A stretch of DNA of 40,294 bases from Chlorokybus atmophyticus (lineage: Eukaryota; Streptophyta; Chlorokybophyceae; Chlorokybales; Chlorokybaceae): assembly GCA_009103225.1 (NCBI GenBank), contig RHPI01003488.1, positions 448,375 to 488,668 on the forward strand. Direction: 5' to 3'. Under the pieces are notes generated by a model. The model saw nothing but the letters and a program-made list of their open reading frames with translations, ran no database searches and was not told the origin of the DNA. Shown here piece after piece: positions 20,700-34,034 of this stretch; the stretch's first letter is position 1; each line of letters starts with the position of its first letter. The translations under genes and the position numbers were made by a program.

Positions 20700-22085
20700 A
20701 CCACTGTCTTGGCTCCAGTTGGGTGGTTAGTATGAAGCCTGACATGACGCCAGCTGTTGCAGAGGCGGCAGTGATCACACGGACGGTGGAGCCGCTGCCG
20801 ACCACGCACACGTATGGCCACAAGGCTGCCAGCGCCAGTGTACGGCTGTCCTGTAGCACAACCGATTGTTGCGCGCGATACCTGGCGATGATGTCACCGC
20901 CGTGTGCATGCTTAGTGGTCTCTCAAACACGCACAGCCATGTGTGTTGGGAGCTCGCATAGATGATCAACCTTGGGTGCATGCGCATGACAGGCTGACCT
21001 GTTGATGGGGGATTGAGCTGCGGCACGGCGGCGCACACGTCGATGCTCGTTTGCCTTTCACAAGACGGCCCTGGTCTCTGGGCGCCGGACTTGATGCCCA
21101 CAAACACCACTCCCTCATGCAGTACCAGATCAAACACCCTGAACGCAACCATGACACGCGTTACGCGTCAGCCAGCACCACATACACACTACAGTCATGG
21201 TATACAAGCTACGCACTCGAGGCTAGAGATGAAATTGCGTGCAACGAATGCAGGTGGCAAGTGAATGGCGTGCACATGCCGCTGAGTTGCCCTGTCCCAC
21301 ACATGCACCGTCTCGTCATCTATGCAGCCGTAAAGCGCGTGAGCCTCAATGGCTAGAAACTCGTAGAACTGCTCAGCGTTAGCGTGCAATACACGCTTGC
21401 TTGCAAGCACGTCCCAAACTGCGAGGGTGGCCTCGAAAGTGGGGGGTTCAAAAGGCCATTCAGACTGCCTGTCTAGTCTCTCTCTCTCTGTGGTGAGCGT
21501 TGTGCAGCACGAATGCTGACGGCAAACTCCGCAGTGTCGTTGTACAAACAAAAACAGAGTCTGTAGGCCTCGCTCTCCGGCTCTGGTTTCATTTGCCATC
21601 ACTCCACGCAGCTGCCCGTCCCACACTCGCACCAAGAACGGCCATAAGCACACATCGACACGGCTGCCTGTGCTTATGGGAGGGAAGGGACAGTGTACCG
21701 TCCAAACCATGATTGCGCTGTGGCTGTCATGTTGGGTCATGATGTAGGTGTCATTCATCGCAACTCCATCAATCTTTAAAAGCTTTTTATTTGGCTGGGG
21801 CGGGCGAGACGCTGGCTGGACGGTATGTGCCAGAGGTGCATCGCAACGGTGCTATCGCCGGCGACCACGCGGTCTATATGCCCGCTCGTGAGCACGTTGC
21901 CGCAACCACCTCCCCCCGACAATACTTGAAGCTCTTGCAACCGGGCCACTCTCTACTTCCCACACATTGAGGTGCACGCCAAGATGAATGCATGTCGGAT
22001 GCTCTTGTAGAAGCACCAGTTGCTCCTCGTGCAAATACGCCCCCACTACCCGATAACTCTCCTCATCTAAAGCGTAGATGAAAAC
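20700..22085 (-). pseudogene. degenerate WD40-repeat gene
   Basis: On minus, several beta-propeller-like blades occur in order: YALDEESYRVVGAYLHEEQL, then HLNVWEVESG (about 22065-21930); SGHIDRVVAGDSTVAMHLWH (about 21890-21830, in another frame); DGVAMNDTYIMTQHDSHSAI, then MVW (about 21765-21700); TLAVWDVLASKRVLHANAEQ, then DDETVHVWDRATQRHVHAI (about 21430-21260); AFRVFDLVLHEGVVFVGIKS (about 21145-21085); and ALWPYVCVVGSGSTVRVI (about 20835-20780). Frames change between blades, for example near 21945. The blades do not match the missing IFT172 N-terminus, so I treat this as a separate gene. Which WD protein it came from is unknown. An intact gene with sequencing indels cannot be excluded. Confidence 0.55.
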
Positions 22086-22518
22086 ATGTCACACGAAGAG
22101 TAAGCACACAAGCAGTATGCCTGCATGCAGTGCACCTTGCTCGTAAGATGACCATTCTGCAGTCGTAAAGCGACCTTGCCGCCAGCTGCAGCGGGCACAT
22201 GCCGTCCTGTCGTGCGCATGTGCCCACATCTCGATGACGTAGTAGTGGTCGATCTTTCTTTGCCTACCATCCACGTTGGCATGCACCTGCCTGCGCAGAG
22301 TTGTTGGATTGCTGCTCTTGCTGGTGGTCTGTGCCTGCCTCTCCACCGCTGCTTCCTTCTTTGCGGCTTGTTTTTTTGTTCCCCTTTCTAGGCCGCTCCA
22401 TTGCAATGCGTCGGTCTTACGAGCCTTGCACGCTGCTTCAATGCGGTCCTGCTGCACACATGCTACGACACCAAAGCAGCTGAGACACATGCATGCAATG
22501 CTGTTGTAAGGCGTGTTG

Positions 22519-22768
22519 GGGGGCGTGCCCAAAGAGACAAGCATCTCCTACAGCAGCAGCAGGGAAGCTTCCGGGACATTGCAGCGCCAACGACAGCTGG
22601 CCGTACGTTCAGCAAGGAGAGCGGTGCAAAGTACGCCCTGAGAAGCATCAAACCTTTTAGAGTGCTTGTCCAGGAAGCTCGCCTGCTGCTGCTGCTGTAG
22701 GTGATGCTTGCCTCTTTGGGCACGCCGCCCAGCGCGCCCTACAATGGACAAGCACTCCAAGAGGTTTA
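22519..22768. repeat. nested inverted repeats beside the satellite
   Basis: The block at about 22519-22572 (GGCGTGCCCAAAGAGACAAG, ending GGAAGCTTCC) is found inverted at about 22673-22730, with a CAG/CTG run in both. Inside this a second pair occurs: AGAGTGCTTGTCCA (about 22659-22672) is inverted at 22744-22757 (TGGACAAGCACTCC). The order is arm Y', spacer, arm X, arm Y, arm X', then the GTCTGC array. This looks like foldback rearrangement at a repeat-prone site. Confidence 0.75.
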
Positions 22769-24027
<1,259 letters not shown>

Positions 24028-25381
24028 ATGGCGTCCACGACGGTAGGAGCGGCGGCTCTTGGATGGGTCAGCGCAGTGCGGGGAGGAGCGGCGCTGAAGC
24101 TCAAGTCTGCTGCTAAGGCCTCGCCCCTGCGGTCGGCTGGAAGGCGGCCGGTGCAGCCGGTCAGGGCCATCTTTGGCGGCAACAAGGACGATGGGGAGAA
24201 GAAGGGCGGAGGCTTGTTCGGCAACATGGGCAACCTCATGGAGTCGGGTGGGTCGGCGTGGCTTCTGTGTGCCGGTCACTTGCATGCAGCTCCCCACTTG
24301 CCGGCTAGGGTTTGTTCTCAGCAGCAGCGCTGGAGCTGTTCCGCGCACGTGTCGTGAGTGCGTCCTTGCACCAGCCGCTTTGTGTGTTGTCGCTTATTCA
24401 GTCGCAAACATGCCGGCAGTTTTCACATGCGCAGACATGCATGTGAGCAGCATAAGGGTCAGTGTTCGTCTTCGTTTGCAACCGTATTCTAGTAATCATT
24501 CGCCAAGCCTCTCATGCCTGTGTTGCTTACTACTACGAGTCTGCGTGTGACGAATTGGCCAACCGCAAACATGCCTTGGCATTCTGGTCGCCTGACTGAT
24601 TTTGCTTCCTGCGAGGCTAGTTTAGACTCTGCCCAGCCTGCATGCTGAAGTAGCATTGTATACATGCCTGTATGCCTGTGAGGAAACTATTGTGCAGATT
24701 CCTGTCTACGTTGGACTAGTACGGCCGCAATTGCACTGGTCTATAGCAAGTACACCAGTATTAGTCTGCAAACACGCTGTTGCCGTAGACATGTTGACCA
24801 ATTCGCCCTGTTGCTGTGCATGGACAGTCAAGAAGGCCCAGCAAGTCGTCCAGGTCGAGGCAGTCAAGGTTCAGAAGGAGCTGGCTGCCACCAACTTTGA
24901 GGGTTTCAGTGACAATGAGCTTGTCAAGGTGTGTGCATTGACACGTTTATGACTGCACCTGCGGGCAGTCTGTGTGCTCTTTTGGCGTCATGTATTGCGT
25001 GCTCAATAAGCAGTGTTGTCAAGGCAGTGGATGCTGACTATGTATAATTGGCAGGTTGTGCTGTCCGGCAACCAAGAGCCCAGGGGTGCGGAAGTCACTG
25101 AGGCTGCCATGGAATTGGGCGCAGAGGCCATGTCTAAAATGATCAACGAGGCATACACGGACGCCCATCAAAAATCAGTGCAGGTATAAATGTGTGCGGC
25201 ATGTCATGCAGGCACATATGCCGTGTTGATGCAAGCCTACAGTGTGTCATAGGCTGCAGGGTATCATGTAGCGACTGTATTGTTGCACTGACTGAACGTT
25301 TTTGCCGTGCAGGCAATGGCAGAGCGGATGAAGGCATTGGCGACACAACTTGGCATTCCCAAGGGCATGGCCGGCATGTAA
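24028..25381 (+). CDS. chloroplast YbaB/EbfC nucleoid-associated protein
   Basis: Exons 24028-24247, 24828-24928, 25055-25183 and 25313-25381 encode 172 residues with all phases consistent (1, 0, 0). Residues 1 to about 48 form a chloroplast-type transit peptide: rich in Ala, Ser and Arg, few acidic residues, ending near PVQPVRA before IFGGNKDDG. A Gly/Lys-rich linker leads to the YbaB domain: NLMESVKKAQQVVQVEAVKV, KELAATNFEGFSDNELVKVV, LSGNQEPRGAEVTEAAMELG, then INEAYTDAHQKSVQAMAERM and a C-terminal LGIPKGMAGM. Bacterial YbaB/EbfC binds DNA as a dimer, and plant homologues are plastid proteins. Intron 1 is 580 nt, the others about 125-130 nt. TGTAA overlaps the stop codon and recurs at 25468-25472. 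Confidence 0.93.
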
Positions 25382-25467
25382 TTGCAGCCATATCTGCCAG
25401 TTTTTGACTATTCGTGCGTCGGGAGAGCAATGCCTTCGCTTCCTCAAAGGCATGCTGCGAATCAGCA

Positions 25468-25472
25468 TGTAA
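25468..25472 (+). promoter_or_regulatory. TGTAA poly(A) signal candidate
   Basis: TGTAA lies 87 bases after the YbaB stop codon. Another copy (25377-25381) overlaps the stop itself. The motif is the chlorophyte polyadenylation signal. Confidence 0.4.
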
Positions 25473-28239
25473 TTGCAAGCCTGCATGTGAGACAGCACAG
25501 GCGGCCTTCTGGCATACAATGCTGCAGCAGTTGTCACAGACTTTTTGTTTGAGTGATGGGCCACCCGTTTGTTGATCGATATTAGTGTCAGCAGTTGTTT
25601 GCACACCTTCACCTGTGCTTGGTTCGCCTGTGCACACATGTAAACGAAGTGTTTGACCAGTTTGCGGTTGCTGCTGGCTGGTTGTGGGGTTTCCTGAAAG
25701 AAGCCAGCAGTGGCAGCTCTATAGCAAGCATTGGGCAGTGGTGTCCAACAATACTTGTCATTTTGTGCGTGCAGACTGGCTGGGGTTGGGTTTAGTGCAG
25801 GTTGTTGTCGTTTGTACAGTGTTGAGCGACTTGACAAGCTTTGTGCAGCTGCGCGCGCGCGCGCGACTCAGCTCAAGTAGCCTGTTACATAAGTATGGAG
25901 TATGTTTTGTTGAAGCAGATGCATGACCACTGTACGCGCCTGAGGCTCGAAAAGGTTGAACATAGCAAGCAAGCATAGCAATGCAGCACACAGTGGCGAG
26001 CATAGTACATAGCTGCACATAGGGTATAGCAATGAAAGGATAAACCAACAATAGCAGCAGCATTTGAAAAGGAAACAAGCTGCACATAGCATATACAAAT
26101 CTGTTGTGCACACGGCCATGGGGTGAGGTTTGTGTTTGCAAATGCAGTACCCACAATAGGTTGGCAAGAACGGTAATTAGAGTAGCGCATGGCAAGTACC
26201 TATGTTCACGCACTGCTGAACGCTGCCAGGGTTATGGTTGTCGCTGTCCGACAAGCCTTCAAACGTCAGGCCCTTCACAGCATACGCCTGTTGCTAAAGG
26301 AGATTGGATTCCCCACTTGCACCATCCCTTGCTTGAATTGGGATTTTACCTCGACAAAAATCGGCCGTTGCTGTTCGAACTGCAAATCTGAAATGAGTCG
26401 TCAAAGCACAATTGCTTTCATGTTGTCTCTCAGCAAGCGCGATACGAAGACATGCAAATCCACATATACTCGCAAGTGAACATGTTACAGACTGCCATCT
26501 CTTCTTTGCAATTGAAAGCAGCTCTAAGGGTATGTGCTATGCTGTGGTGGAATAATAATTGTCTATTGCCATATTCAAACGGATGCCGCTGCAACGAGTA
26601 GGCCGGTAGTGCCTAATGAACCGAAGAAATGTCCCGTTTTTTAAAAAGTTTGTTCTGGAGAAACCCTATACAACCACTTGTTTGCGATCGCTTTGCTCAT
26701 GGGCGGGGACACAGAATAGTTGTTAAAAGCATGCAATGCGCATAAGAGCACATATTGTGCGTAACATGCGGCTATCTTTATGTGATACGAACGTGAATTT
26801 AACATATCTCAATTGTTATCATCTTTAATCAACACATACTTATTTACTTGGTGGAATTAGCGGTACATAATCACCATTAAGCTGAAATCAATACGTTATA
26901 GGCTGCAAAACCTCACAATTCAAGCTACTGTCGAATGTAGGATGGGTTGTTTGTAACCACATTGCGATATGTTGTTAAGATCATGAATAATTATCAAAGA
27001 TCATGTAAAGTGAAAACGGAATAATCTATAAACAGTCAAGCTCATAAGCTGCGTTAACCAAACGCTACAATTGCATGCAAGCTTGCGATGCAGCGCAAGA
27101 CATATGTATTGTACTATTGTGTGAACTTCCTCACTTACATTAATAAATGAGTGCAATACACTTTAGCACATCATGCGATATTTTAATGCCATACAGGAAA
27201 TTAATGTGCATGCTTGAATGTACGCACACCTATGCTTGTGATAATAGTGCATTGACGTGTGTTGTGCAGCTTTTATGTTCGATTTATTAATGTTGAAACA
27301 TTGCCAATTCTTGTAGCATAAAAGATAAATGGTGCATGCTATTATCTGCGCTTGTTGCATGCAATGGTATACGACAATAATCGTAGCTATCAGCATTAAC
27401 ATCGTCATGAACTTATATTAAGTACTTAATTATAAAGCGACGAAGTAGGCTAAATCAATAATTTTTATGTCATAATGCTGCGTATACAACATATTGGATG
27501 CAGTACATAAGCTCAGCGGAAGCACCTATAGCACATACAATTTTCAGTTATATTGTTATTCTAATTCAACGTTTTCACGAAGCCATCGTTGCACCCATTA
27601 CGGCATGATTACTGAACGTTGTTTATGAGTATGCAAAGCATATCGTAACGCATGTCACTGTAGTAGTACTTCTCAAAGGGACCATGACAAAGTTCACGCC
27701 AAGCATTTAAATATAGTTTGATCCACCGAATTTTGCCACCGAACTTGGTGGTTACGGTGCATGCGATGACCAAGTCACGTGATATAGCAGTCATCCGACG
27801 GCTAGGGGCAAGTCAACCGATGTCGCGAAGCCACCACATCACGTGCGCCAGAGCGAACCGGTCGCAAACAGGTCTGCCGACCGCATCAAGCCGGCTGCTT
27901 CGCTTCAGCGAAACCGGCCGGATTGACCGGCGGCGGCGATGTTTGTGTGCTGGCTCCACGGGCAAGCGTTACGTCACGGCTCCAGAAGTCATCACTCCAC
28001 GTGGCGGGTCCCCACTGGTGTGCACGGCAGCCAGTCACCCCGTCATGATGCCAGCCCGTACATAGAAACGCTGACCGACCGCACGTGTGTACCAATTAGT
28101 ACTACCCTCCCGTGTAGGAGTTGCCTGTGAAGGTGCATTCCCTGCCCTGCGTGTGCGGGTGTATAGCCGCTGTGTGCGAGACTGTGTAAGCAACAGTGTG
28201 CAGCACCGAGTGGAGAGAGAGAGAGTGTCTGCACTAGCA
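25473..28239. other. 2.8-kb intergenic region with an AT-rich core
   Basis: No gene could be supported. A small open frame at 26189-26479 has no family match and no supporting context. About 26500-27720 is AT-rich and rich in short inverted A/T motifs, unlike the gene-bearing parts. A (GC)n run lies near 25851-25865. The last 500 bases are GC-richer and probably lead into the promoter of the membrane protein gene. Confidence 0.45.
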
Positions 28240-28267
28240 GGAGGAGGAGGAGGAGGAGGAGGAGGAG
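28240..28267 (+). repeat. (GGA)n microsatellite in a 5' UTR
   Basis: About nine GGA units lie roughly 50 bases before the start codon of the membrane protein gene, in the presumed leader. Confidence 0.9.
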
Positions 28268-28318
28268 CTTGCAGGGAGGCAGAGAGGGAGGGAGCGGGGT
28301 GACTGAGGTGCTGCAGCC

Positions 28319-30409
28319 ATGGGTAGGATGAGGGCGGCCCTTGCGCTCTTGGCCTTGGTGTTGGTGAGCGTGGCGGCAGCTCAGCCTGCCCCTGCACCCG
28401 ATGGTGAGAATACAGTATGTGACTCTCTCACAATACCTCTGTGTGCAACATGTGTGCAGGCGTGTATGCGTGTATAAGATGTTTTTGAACCTTGAGCAAC
28501 CATCAGGTGTCTCATCTCAAGCTGTGCATCCCAACACGCCGCAGTGAGCTTACTTTCAATATGATCTGTGTGCAGCCGGCAGCAACAACAGCACCGACTG
28601 CAGCATCCACACCAACTGTTTCGATGAGGCGATGCCCAACTTTGAGACGGGCGTTGGCTTCCAGTACTACGACGAGCAGTGCACGCGCCTGGGCGGGACG
28701 CACTGCGTGGACGCCACATTCTCCGGCTGCCGCAGCTGCGCCACTTTCCGCGACGAGAGCGATCCCAACATGGACCTCACCCTGCCACTCTGCCCCGTCT
28801 GCGTGTGCCGCAACTATGGCGCCGAGGTGTGCATGGACCCAAACGCTCCCACGCCTGCACCGAGCGAGGGAGGTGTCCCCGTCGAGAACGGGCCCGGCAA
28901 CGGCAACAACAACGACGGCACCAACGGCGGCAACTACAACAACACGTGGGCGGCCCCCGTCGGCGCGCACGACAAGTGCTTTGCACAGATGAGCCCCAAC
29001 GTGGCCCTGCGCGTGAGCTACCAGTACTATGATGAGGACTGCCTAGACGGCGGGCTGCTCTGCATTGCCACGACAGGCTGCAAGCTCTGCAAGCTCGCCA
29101 CGCCACCGGCAGCAGCCCAAACCATCAAGATGTTGGGTGGTCGTCGCCTCCTGCGCGCGCTCCTGGCCGTGGACAACTCCACCGACACCAACACCGACGC
29201 GCCTCAGCAGCCCATTTGCCCTGGCGTCGTCTGCGCCGCCAACAACCTGCCAGCCTCCTCTTGCCTCAGCTTCCCCACAGGAAATGTACGCTCATTGCTG
29301 TTGTTGTTGTTGTTGTCGTCGTCATCGTTGTGCGGCTGTGTAAACAACTGCGTGTAAGCTGATGCGTGTTGTGCACCTGACAATGCAGGCCCCACCGCCC
29401 CCAACTGCGATGGCGCCTGGCCCATCTACAGGCGCGGGTATTGTTGTGTACGGTGACGTGAATGTAACCGCCCCGGCAGGAACACTGCTGCCCTTCTCGC
29501 TTGCTCGTCAGCGCGCATTTGCATCGGGCGTGGCGGAGGCATTCAACCTCACCTACGTCACCCCAGACAACGTGACCATTGCCAACTTCACCACGCTGCA
29601 GACTGGCAGCAATGGCCGACGCCTGGTAAGAGAGCGCTACAACGCCATCAGTCAGCATTTCACACATGTTCGCAACACGTGCTTACTTGCGTGCATGCGT
29701 GTTATAGTTGGCGCTCAACCCAACACTGGATGCTATCCGCGTGGTGTTTGGCGTGAGGGTGAGCTCCAACGCCAACGCCAACACCGTTGCCTCAGTGCTG
29801 CAGCAGCTGCGCAGCTCCGGTGCCTTCCTCACGGCTCTCCGCAACGCAGGCATGCCAAAGCCTGTTGCGCATCAACCCTAAGCCTCGCGTACATGTGTCT
29901 CATTGCCTTCCTGTGTGTGCAGGTCTGAACGTGTCTGAGGTTCAGATTACCACAACTGTTCCCACCGCATCACCTCCACCCGCCAAGTCTCCTGCATCCT
30001 CTCCTGTGACTGCTCCTGCACCAGGTAGGTTTGACAGCGCAATATGTGGCACTTTTGACTGTGTTATTGTTGGGGACACAGCGTGACAAGCGGTGTATAT
30101 GCAGTTCCAAGCACCTCCAGCACTGAAGTAAAGAAGCCCAAGTACACCAAGGGTCAGAAGGCCGCTATCATCGCGGGTACCATTGGCGGCTTCTTCTTGC
30201 TGGTGGCTGTGATCGCCCTCATCTGCTGCGTGCGCAAGCGCAAGAACGCCAACAAGAACAACAACACCATCAACGGCGCTGCTGCACGCCCGGCCAAGCC
30301 CGCTGGCTCCGGAGCCGAGCATGAGGCATTTGTTGCCGATGATGAGCACGTGAAGCCTACGGATGTAGCCGTACGCGTGCCCTCTGAGACCCACCGACTC
30401 ACGCAATAG
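28319..30409 (+). CDS. Cys-rich type I membrane protein with duplicated module
   Basis: Six exons (28319-28403, 28576-29285, 29389-29625, 29708-29849, 29923-30024, 30105-30409) encode 526 residues with consistent phases. Residues 1 to about 22 are a signal peptide (RAALALLALVLVSVAAA). Two related Cys-rich modules follow, at about 37-114 and 163-258. Each has QYYDE(Q/D)C, two further Cys, GC(R/K)xC, and ends CP-x-C or CPGVVC with a last Cys. The linker is Asn/Gly-rich with NNT and NST sites. Residues about 266-420 form an extracellular domain rich in sequons (NVT, NLT, NFT, NVS) with RQRAFASGVAEAF, then LRNAGLNVSEVQIT, and a Pro-rich stem. The membrane span is 445-468 (AAIIAGTIGGFFLLVAVIAL), followed by the basic stop-transfer RKRK and a 55-residue tail. 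Function is unknown; a surface receptor or wall-linked role is inferred. Intron 4 appears to be GC-AG. Confidence 0.82.
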
Positions 30410-30427
30410 CCCCTGGAGTTAGAGACT

Positions 30428-30432
30428 TGTAA
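30428..30432 (+). promoter_or_regulatory. TGTAA poly(A) signal candidate
   Basis: TGTAA lies 18 bases after the stop of the membrane protein gene. The 281-bp spacer to the convergent TSR1 stop leaves little room for long 3' UTRs. Confidence 0.45.
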
Positions 30433-30690
30433 CACTACATTATGATTGCCACTGACTAGATGATGACGTGTCATGAACAGACATTAATAGTTCTGGGTCG
30501 CCTTAAGAAGGCATTCGAGTGAAGGGAGACATTTTGCTTGTGCCTACAAGGCAGACAAGGAGTAGTGTAGCGTAAGGTTGGCCAACCCGGCTGTTGGCTA
30601 TAATAAGTTTGTCATCAAGCATCACACCTTTGTCTCTAAGCATGCACAACTACAGCACACTCACAAATATACACACCCTTGCTGCTCAAG

Positions 30691-33600
30691 CTACTGGTAC
30701 ACTCTGTCTGGCCACTTGGGAAACACCCTCTTGTAAAGGCTAACGCAGATGGCATCACGCTGCTGCACGGCCCCGTCAAACACGCACTTCATGTTGCCGT
30801 GCGTGCCAAGTGGCTCCTTTATGCGGCCTCTCCGCCCGTACTTGCTCCACAGCTCAAGGGGCCGGAACCAACGCACGTCCACGGGGTTGTGAAACATGAA
30901 CCGCACCGTGGCCTTGTTCTTGTGGACCTTGAGCGGGTAACCCGAGAGAACAATCTTCTTGAGCACGATACGATCTGCATCCGCCTCACGCAACGAACCC
31001 GTGGCCACGAGGCGACCGTCGCTCTCATCAAACATGAGGACCGGTGCCGGCGCGAAGGTCACGGGGCCGATGATGGTGGCCATGTTAAAGCTTCCGGGCC
31101 GCAGGAAGCGTTCATACTTGTGCTTGTCGGCGTTCTGGCCGTCGTCAGAGAAGAGCGGGCGGCAGCCGTGCAGAAGGCGGAACCCGCACGCGATGGCCAG
31201 GGGTTGTTTTGAGGGCAGAGGGTCCGTGTACGACTCGCACTTGCGCACGCTCATGTTGAGCGCGGTGAGCTTCGCCTCGTGAGCCAGCAGTCCCCATGCA
31301 GTGAGAGGGTAGCGTGTCTGTGCCTGGAGCAGAGCCTCGCACGCCGCAGCTGGCACGTTGGCTATGTGCAGCGTGACGTAGGTGCCCACGGGGATGCCAT
31401 CGCCCTTGTCTCGCTCTTCTGCCGCGGCGAGGGCTCGCTTGCGCGTGCGTTTGATGTTGTCAAAGGCGAAGATGCGAGCGTAGTGTGGGGGCAGGGCTTC
31501 ACGCGGGTCCCATGGTGAAGTGCGAAAGGACTTGAGGCCGCGGTACTTGGCAAACCGCACACGTGCCGGCGTATCCATTGGCGTGTCCACCTCATCTGGG
31601 AACTGCTCGTCATCATGGTAGAGAGCCGACAACCTCTTTCGCTCCTCCTCACGCTTCGCCATGTCCTCCTCCTCATCTTCTTCCTCTTGCATCTGTTCAC
31701 CAGCCTCGTCCTCTTCGTCCCCCATCTCCTCCTCCTCGTCATCCTCCTTCCCACTGCCTCCGGCCTTCTCCTCAGCTTCGCCATCTACAACGATGCCATT
31801 GTCCTGCTCCACGTCACCACTAACAACCTCCTCATCCTCCTCTTCCTCACTGTCCACAATCCAAGCAGCCTGATAGTCCGACGTGCCCTTAGGCACCCTG
31901 CGTCGCCGCTTCTTCTTTGCTGTCTTCGGCCCGCATGCATGCAACTCCTCCTCCGTTGGCCACGTCTGCGACGCACGCAGAGTCAATTCACACCTGGTAC
32001 CACCACCACTTCGCCAATGCATATACTAGCACTGCATAAGTGATAGCCTTTACCAACCTGTTCGCCAGCCAGTGTGTCCGGCTCATGTTCCACAACCAGC
32101 GGCTCTCTGGTCTCTTCATTCGCCACTTGCAGCACCTGTTATGGGGTAAAGGCTCATGCATCAGCATTGTGACAACGACCACAACCATGACAACGCAACA
32201 ACATTGACAGCAACACTGCACCTGAGAGCTGCCATCCAACTGCATGGCATCTGATCTCCCTCCTCCTGAGCGCAGCATAATGGGCTCCTGACAGCTGTCA
32301 ATGCGTGTCATCTGGAAGTCGCCCACACCAGTGACGTGAACGAGCTGGTCGGCCGATAGCGCCCTCCCGCGCACGTAGCCGGTCACCTTCACCGTGACGT
32401 TGCCGCTGTCATCGGCGTCAACACGCTCCACCTTGTCTGCCACGACATACGCGCGAAGCTCGCGCCACGACGGACTCACTGCCTTCTGCTCCGCCAAGAA
32501 GCGCAGCATCTGATGGGAATCTTGCAACGTGTCGCATGGGACAACGCGATGCTCGCCCGGGAACTGCGATGCAACAGCTTGCGCGGCCGCCTTCTTGGCG
32601 CCCGCCTTGTCCTTCATACCAAGACCCTCCACGCCCTGCAACGCGCACATGATGGCGGGGACGCCATGAGCGCGCAGGAGGGACGCAGCCCGCTTGCCGG
32701 CATCATCAACCTCGACCACGTTGTCGCGCCCATTGCTTCCCACACATAGCAGAAGCACGTCCGCAATACGAGCCAATGCCAGCAGACTCATGGCGTCGTC
32801 CCTAACTGCATCCACCAGCTGCCCACAATGCGAGAAGATCAGAACTTGTGTGTATTGTATGAGTGTGCTGAACTCGATCGCAGGTAAATGAGGCTGAGCG
32901 TAATGCACGCACTTCACGTCACGTACTGTAAACCGAAGTTTGTGAGCAGTTGAAGCGGCTGTGGTGGTGCCGCCAGTGCCGTGGGTGACAACATCATCGG
33001 TATCACCCTTGGTGTCATCATGAGCGCCGCGCAGCAGTACATCTTTCAATGCTTCCAGCTCAACATTGTCAGTCAGCGGCAACAAACCCTGCCAGGACGC
33101 ATGAGCATAACGAAGTTCTACATGCAATGTTACACACACCGCATGCCAGAGAGACATATACACTCACTACAATCTTTGGAGGCAGCCCGCCGTACAATGA
33201 GGACGCGCTGCGCTTCTCCGCAATGACAGCTGCCCGCTTGTTATCGCGCACCTGACCGAAGATGGAAGTGAAATACTGCTGTTGTACGTGTACACGATGC
33301 TGCTGGTAGCGGGTAGCAAGCGTACCTGCTTTGCGCGGAGCAGGCGGTCTGCGCGGGCAACAGTTGCGCGGCCTGGAGCAGTTGGTTTCGCAGCAGCGGG
33401 CACGCCATCGGCAACAAACTCTGCACGCAATCGAGCCACCAGGCTGCTGTCAGTGCGTGCTGTAGCAGCGTGGCTAAAATGAAGCCAACATGTACAACAA
33501 GAAAAGGCGTATCAGATACGTATGAGTGCAGGAGTTTTGACGACTCTCTGTTCTTGTGTTGAAACAATTGCGCGTGACGTGCAAGTGTACAACCATGTGT

Positions 33601-34034
33601 AGGACAACGCTTGCACTGGAAAGAAAGCACTTAAGAGTCTGCAGGCAGTGCACAAGAAGTCTGGTTCAAAAGGTACCAGAATTAATCGCTCACTCGTGTT
33701 TAGCATGCTCTCAAACCTGCCGAATGCTGAATCCTGCGACCTACCTCGTAACACACAGACCAACTCAAAGTGGCGATTACTCTGCAAACGACCCTTCTGC
33801 TCTACGTGTTCCAGCTTTGCTTCCATACAACACCAAAGGCAGGCATGCAGCACGTTGAATCTGCAAGGCGCTGCCATAATAGCCCAGTGCGTGCTTGTCG
33901 CAGCCGCGGCGGCTGCAAGAGCAAAAGGGGAGCACCCTACCTTTGGCAACCTTGTGGCGGTGGCGCTGGCCTTTGGCGGCGTGCCTCCCCGCCTTGTGCG
34001 CCTTATTCTTTTGTCCCGTCTGCGTCCCCGTCAT
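30691..34034 (-). CDS. TSR1: pre-40S ribosome assembly factor TSR1
   Basis: Seven exons on minus (34034-33941, 33459-33326, 33251-33168, 33088-32927, 32818-32222, 32135-32058, 31965-30691) encode 807 residues; human TSR1 has 804. All phases agree. The N-terminus MTGTQTGQKNKAHKAGRH is the basic start typical of the family. PPKIVGLLPLTDNVEL and ARIADVLLLCVG belong to the GTPase-like domain, which lacks GTPase activity in this family. VTGYVRGRALSADQLVHVTG and GVGDFQMTRID follow. A linker carries TWPTEEEL, VPKGTSDYQAAWIVDSE and a long Glu/Asp run. The C-terminal part holds FPDEVDTPMDTPARVRFAKY, RGLKSFRTSPWDPREALPPH, then GRRGRIKEPLGTHG and LYKRVFPKW. TSR1 acts in the nucleolus and cytoplasm on pre-40S particles. 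It shares a short divergent promoter with the PPP1R11 homologue. The gene appears intact. Confidence 0.96.

Noticed and set aside
26189-26479. 96-residue plus-strand frame starting MASTYVHALLNAARVM
   Set aside because: A weak impression of a small mitochondrial import protein did not hold up; no motif or context supports it.
28512-29032. Long minus- and plus-strand frames over exon 2 of the membrane protein gene
   Set aside because: Arg- and Val/Ala-rich shadows of a GC-rich exon; the Cys modules in the chosen frame are clearly the coded ones.
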